Source: PWQG01 sp041685555 (GTDB lineage Bacteria > Pseudomonadota > Gammaproteobacteria > Pseudomonadales > Pseudohongiellaceae). Taken from it: a DNA stretch of 7,022 bases. The position numbers and the translations under genes are program-made. Shown in pieces: positions 5,713-7,022 of the stretch. The DNA lies in assembly GCA_041685555.1 (NCBI GenBank), contig JAWLFN010000149.1, positions 1 through 7,022 on the forward strand, written 5' to 3'. The notes under the pieces are model-generated. The model was not told the origin of the DNA, did not search any database, and worked only from the letters and a program-made list of their open reading frames with translations. Each line of letters opens with the position of its first letter. The stretch's first letter is position 1.

Positions 5713-7022
5713 AGCCGGCTCCCGAAACAGAGCACCGGGGAATCATAGCCTGGTTCAGCACCAATGGTGTGGCGGCCAACCTGTTGATGCTGTTCATCAT
5801 TGCGGCCGGTATCGGCACCCTGTTTTTCATCCGCATCCAGTTGTTCCCCGACTTCGAGACGCGAATGATCCAGGCCTCCATGGCCTACCCGGGCGCCGCG
5901 CCGGAAGAGGTGGAGCAGGCCATCGTGATCCCGATCGAGGAATCGGTTCAGGACCTGAGTGGCATCAACCGCCTGCGTTCGACGGCTCGCGAGGGATCCG
6001 GTGTTGTCACCCTGGAAATCACGCCCGGCTACGACATGGTCGAGCTTCTCAATGAGGTCAAGAGCCGGATCGACCGGATCTCCACCTTTCCGGACAATGT
6101 CGAACGCCCCGTGGTCCGCGAGATCGAAATGACGCAGGAAGTGCTGGATGTCGCCGTCTACGGCAACCTGGATGACCGGGCCATGAAAACCCTGGCGCAG
6201 TCCATCCGCGACGAGATCCTGCTGCTGCCGGAAGTCAGTCGCGCACAGATCCAGGGGGACCGCGACTACGAAATCGCGATTGAAGTCTCCGAGAACACCC
6301 TGCGTGAATACGGCCTGACCATGGGGCAGGTGGCCTCCGCGGTCCGGGCCTCTTCCATCGACGTGCCCGGCGGCGCCATCCGCACCCAGAACGGTCGCAT
6401 CCAGTTGCGCACCCAGGAACAGGCCTACACCGGCCCTGAATTCGCGAACATTGTGTTGCGGACCCATCCTGACGGCAGCCGGCTTTACGTACGTGATATC
6501 GCCACCGTCGTGGACGGCTTCGTGGAGACCGAAGAATTCTCTCGATTTGACGGTAAGCGCTCGCTGAACATCCGCATCCTGGCCACGGAAGACCAGAATG
6601 TACTGGACATCGAGGAAGCCGTTCTTGCCTATGTCGAGGACCGTCGGGGCACGTTCCCGGACGGTGTCAATGTCGACACTTGGGGCAATACGGTTTTCTA
6701 CCTCAAGGGCCAGCTGAACATGATGCTGGGCAACCTGGCCATGGGTGCCCTGCTGGTGTTCCTGGTATTGACCACCTTCCTGCGCCTGAAGAGCGCGATC
6801 TGGGTCATGATCGGCATTCCGGTGGCATTCCTGGGCGCCATCGCGCTGATGCCAATGGGTCCATTCCCCATCGACATCAATATGCTGAGCCTGTTTGGCC
6901 TGATCCTGGTGTTGGGCATCGTCGTGGACGATGCCATCATCACGGCGGAAAGCATCCATCATACCGTGAGCCGGCAAGGACACAGCCTTGATAATGTGAT
7001 AGCTGGCACTCACAGGATTGCG
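5709..7022 (+). CDS. RND efflux permease, 3' end cut by the window
   Basis: This is the inner-membrane, proton-driven pump subunit of the AcrB-like RND superfamily. Only the first 438 codons are present, in frame to the last base, against roughly 1,030-1,050 residues usual for the family. Visible parts are TM1 (about 20-41); the first porter region with FPDFETRMIQASMAYPGAAP (46-65), EEVEQAIVIPIEE (66-78) and RSTAREGSG (90-98); then TM2 (about 336-357), TM3 (362-383) and TM4 (390-411). TM4 carries LGIVVDDAI with D407 and D408, the proton-relay pair numbered identically in E. coli AcrB. The ATG at 5709 shares ATGA with the adaptor stop, with GGAAG (5697-5701) as a modest ribosome binding site seven bases upstream. 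The N-terminus resembles broad-class pumps (WFSTNGVAANLLML) rather than a heavy-metal pump, but the substrate is unknown. TM5-12, the second porter half and any outer-membrane factor lie outside the window. Confidence 0.96.
   Translation, partial: MKPAPETEHRGIIAWFSTNGVAANLLMLFIIAAGIGTLFFIRIQLFPDFETRMIQASMAYPGAAPEEVEQAIVIPIEESVQDLSGINRLRSTAREGSGVVTLEITPGYDMVELLNEVKSRIDRISTFPDNVERPVVREIEMTQEVLDVAVYGNLDDRAMKTLAQSIRDEILLLPEVSRAQIQGDRDYEIAIEVSENTLREYGLTMGQVASAVRASSIDVPGGAIRTQNGRIQLRTQEQAYTGPEFANIVLRTHPDGSRLYVRDIATVVDGFVETEEFSRFDGKRSLNIRILATEDQNVLDIEEAVLAYVEDRRGTFPDGVNVDTWGNTVFYLKGQLNMMLGNLAMGALLVFLVLTTFLRLKSAIWVMIGIPVAFLGAIALMPMGPFPIDINMLSLFGLILVLGIVVDDAIITAESIHHTVSRQGHSLDNVIAGTHRIA

Noticed and set aside
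5619..7013. A 464-codon open frame on the - strand opposite the permease
   Set aside because: The sense strand encodes an unmistakable RND permease with TM segments and the DD pair. The antisense product is rich in H, D, Q and G, as expected for a mirrored frame.

Overview
The window is GC-rich coding DNA with every convincing gene on the + strand. The hexameric-type glutamate dehydrogenase, the RND efflux genes and the overall codon style suggest a proteobacterium, probably a gammaproteobacterium. That placement is inferred from general protein resemblance, not from a marker gene.

Layout. Positions 1-342 are a non-coding leader, locally more AT-rich, with a possible promoter and one GC-rich inverted repeat. 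Next comes gdhA (343-1692), an NADP-type glutamate dehydrogenase with all expected active-site motifs. Seven bases later starts an 854-residue protein (1700-4264). It joins an N-terminal KaiC/RecA-like domain that has lost its P-loop to a PPDK/PEP-synthase-type ATP-grasp domain and a conserved C-terminal domain carrying a GPGRWGTSSPELGVPV motif. It has neither the phosphohistidine domain nor the PEP-binding barrel of true PEP synthases. A 254-base gap (4265-4518) separates this pair from a second unit. That unit holds an RND periplasmic adaptor (4519-5712) and, overlapping it by four bases (ATGA), an RND inner-membrane permease (5709 to the window edge) that is cut off after its fourth membrane segment.

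How the genes work together. gdhA and the ATP-grasp protein look like one transcription and translation unit at the junction of carbon and nitrogen metabolism. GDH draws on 2-oxoglutarate, and the partner belongs to a superfamily that handles ATP and pyruvate/PEP-like substrates, but its reaction is unknown. The adaptor and permease form a proton-driven efflux pump. Its outer-membrane channel is not in the window and its substrate cannot be read from the sequence.

The most novel item is the ATP-grasp fusion protein: its architecture implies a real but unassigned activity, and its tight linkage to gdhA is a usable clue. The rest is well-known biology. No tRNA, rRNA, CRISPR array, insertion sequence or phage gene was seen.
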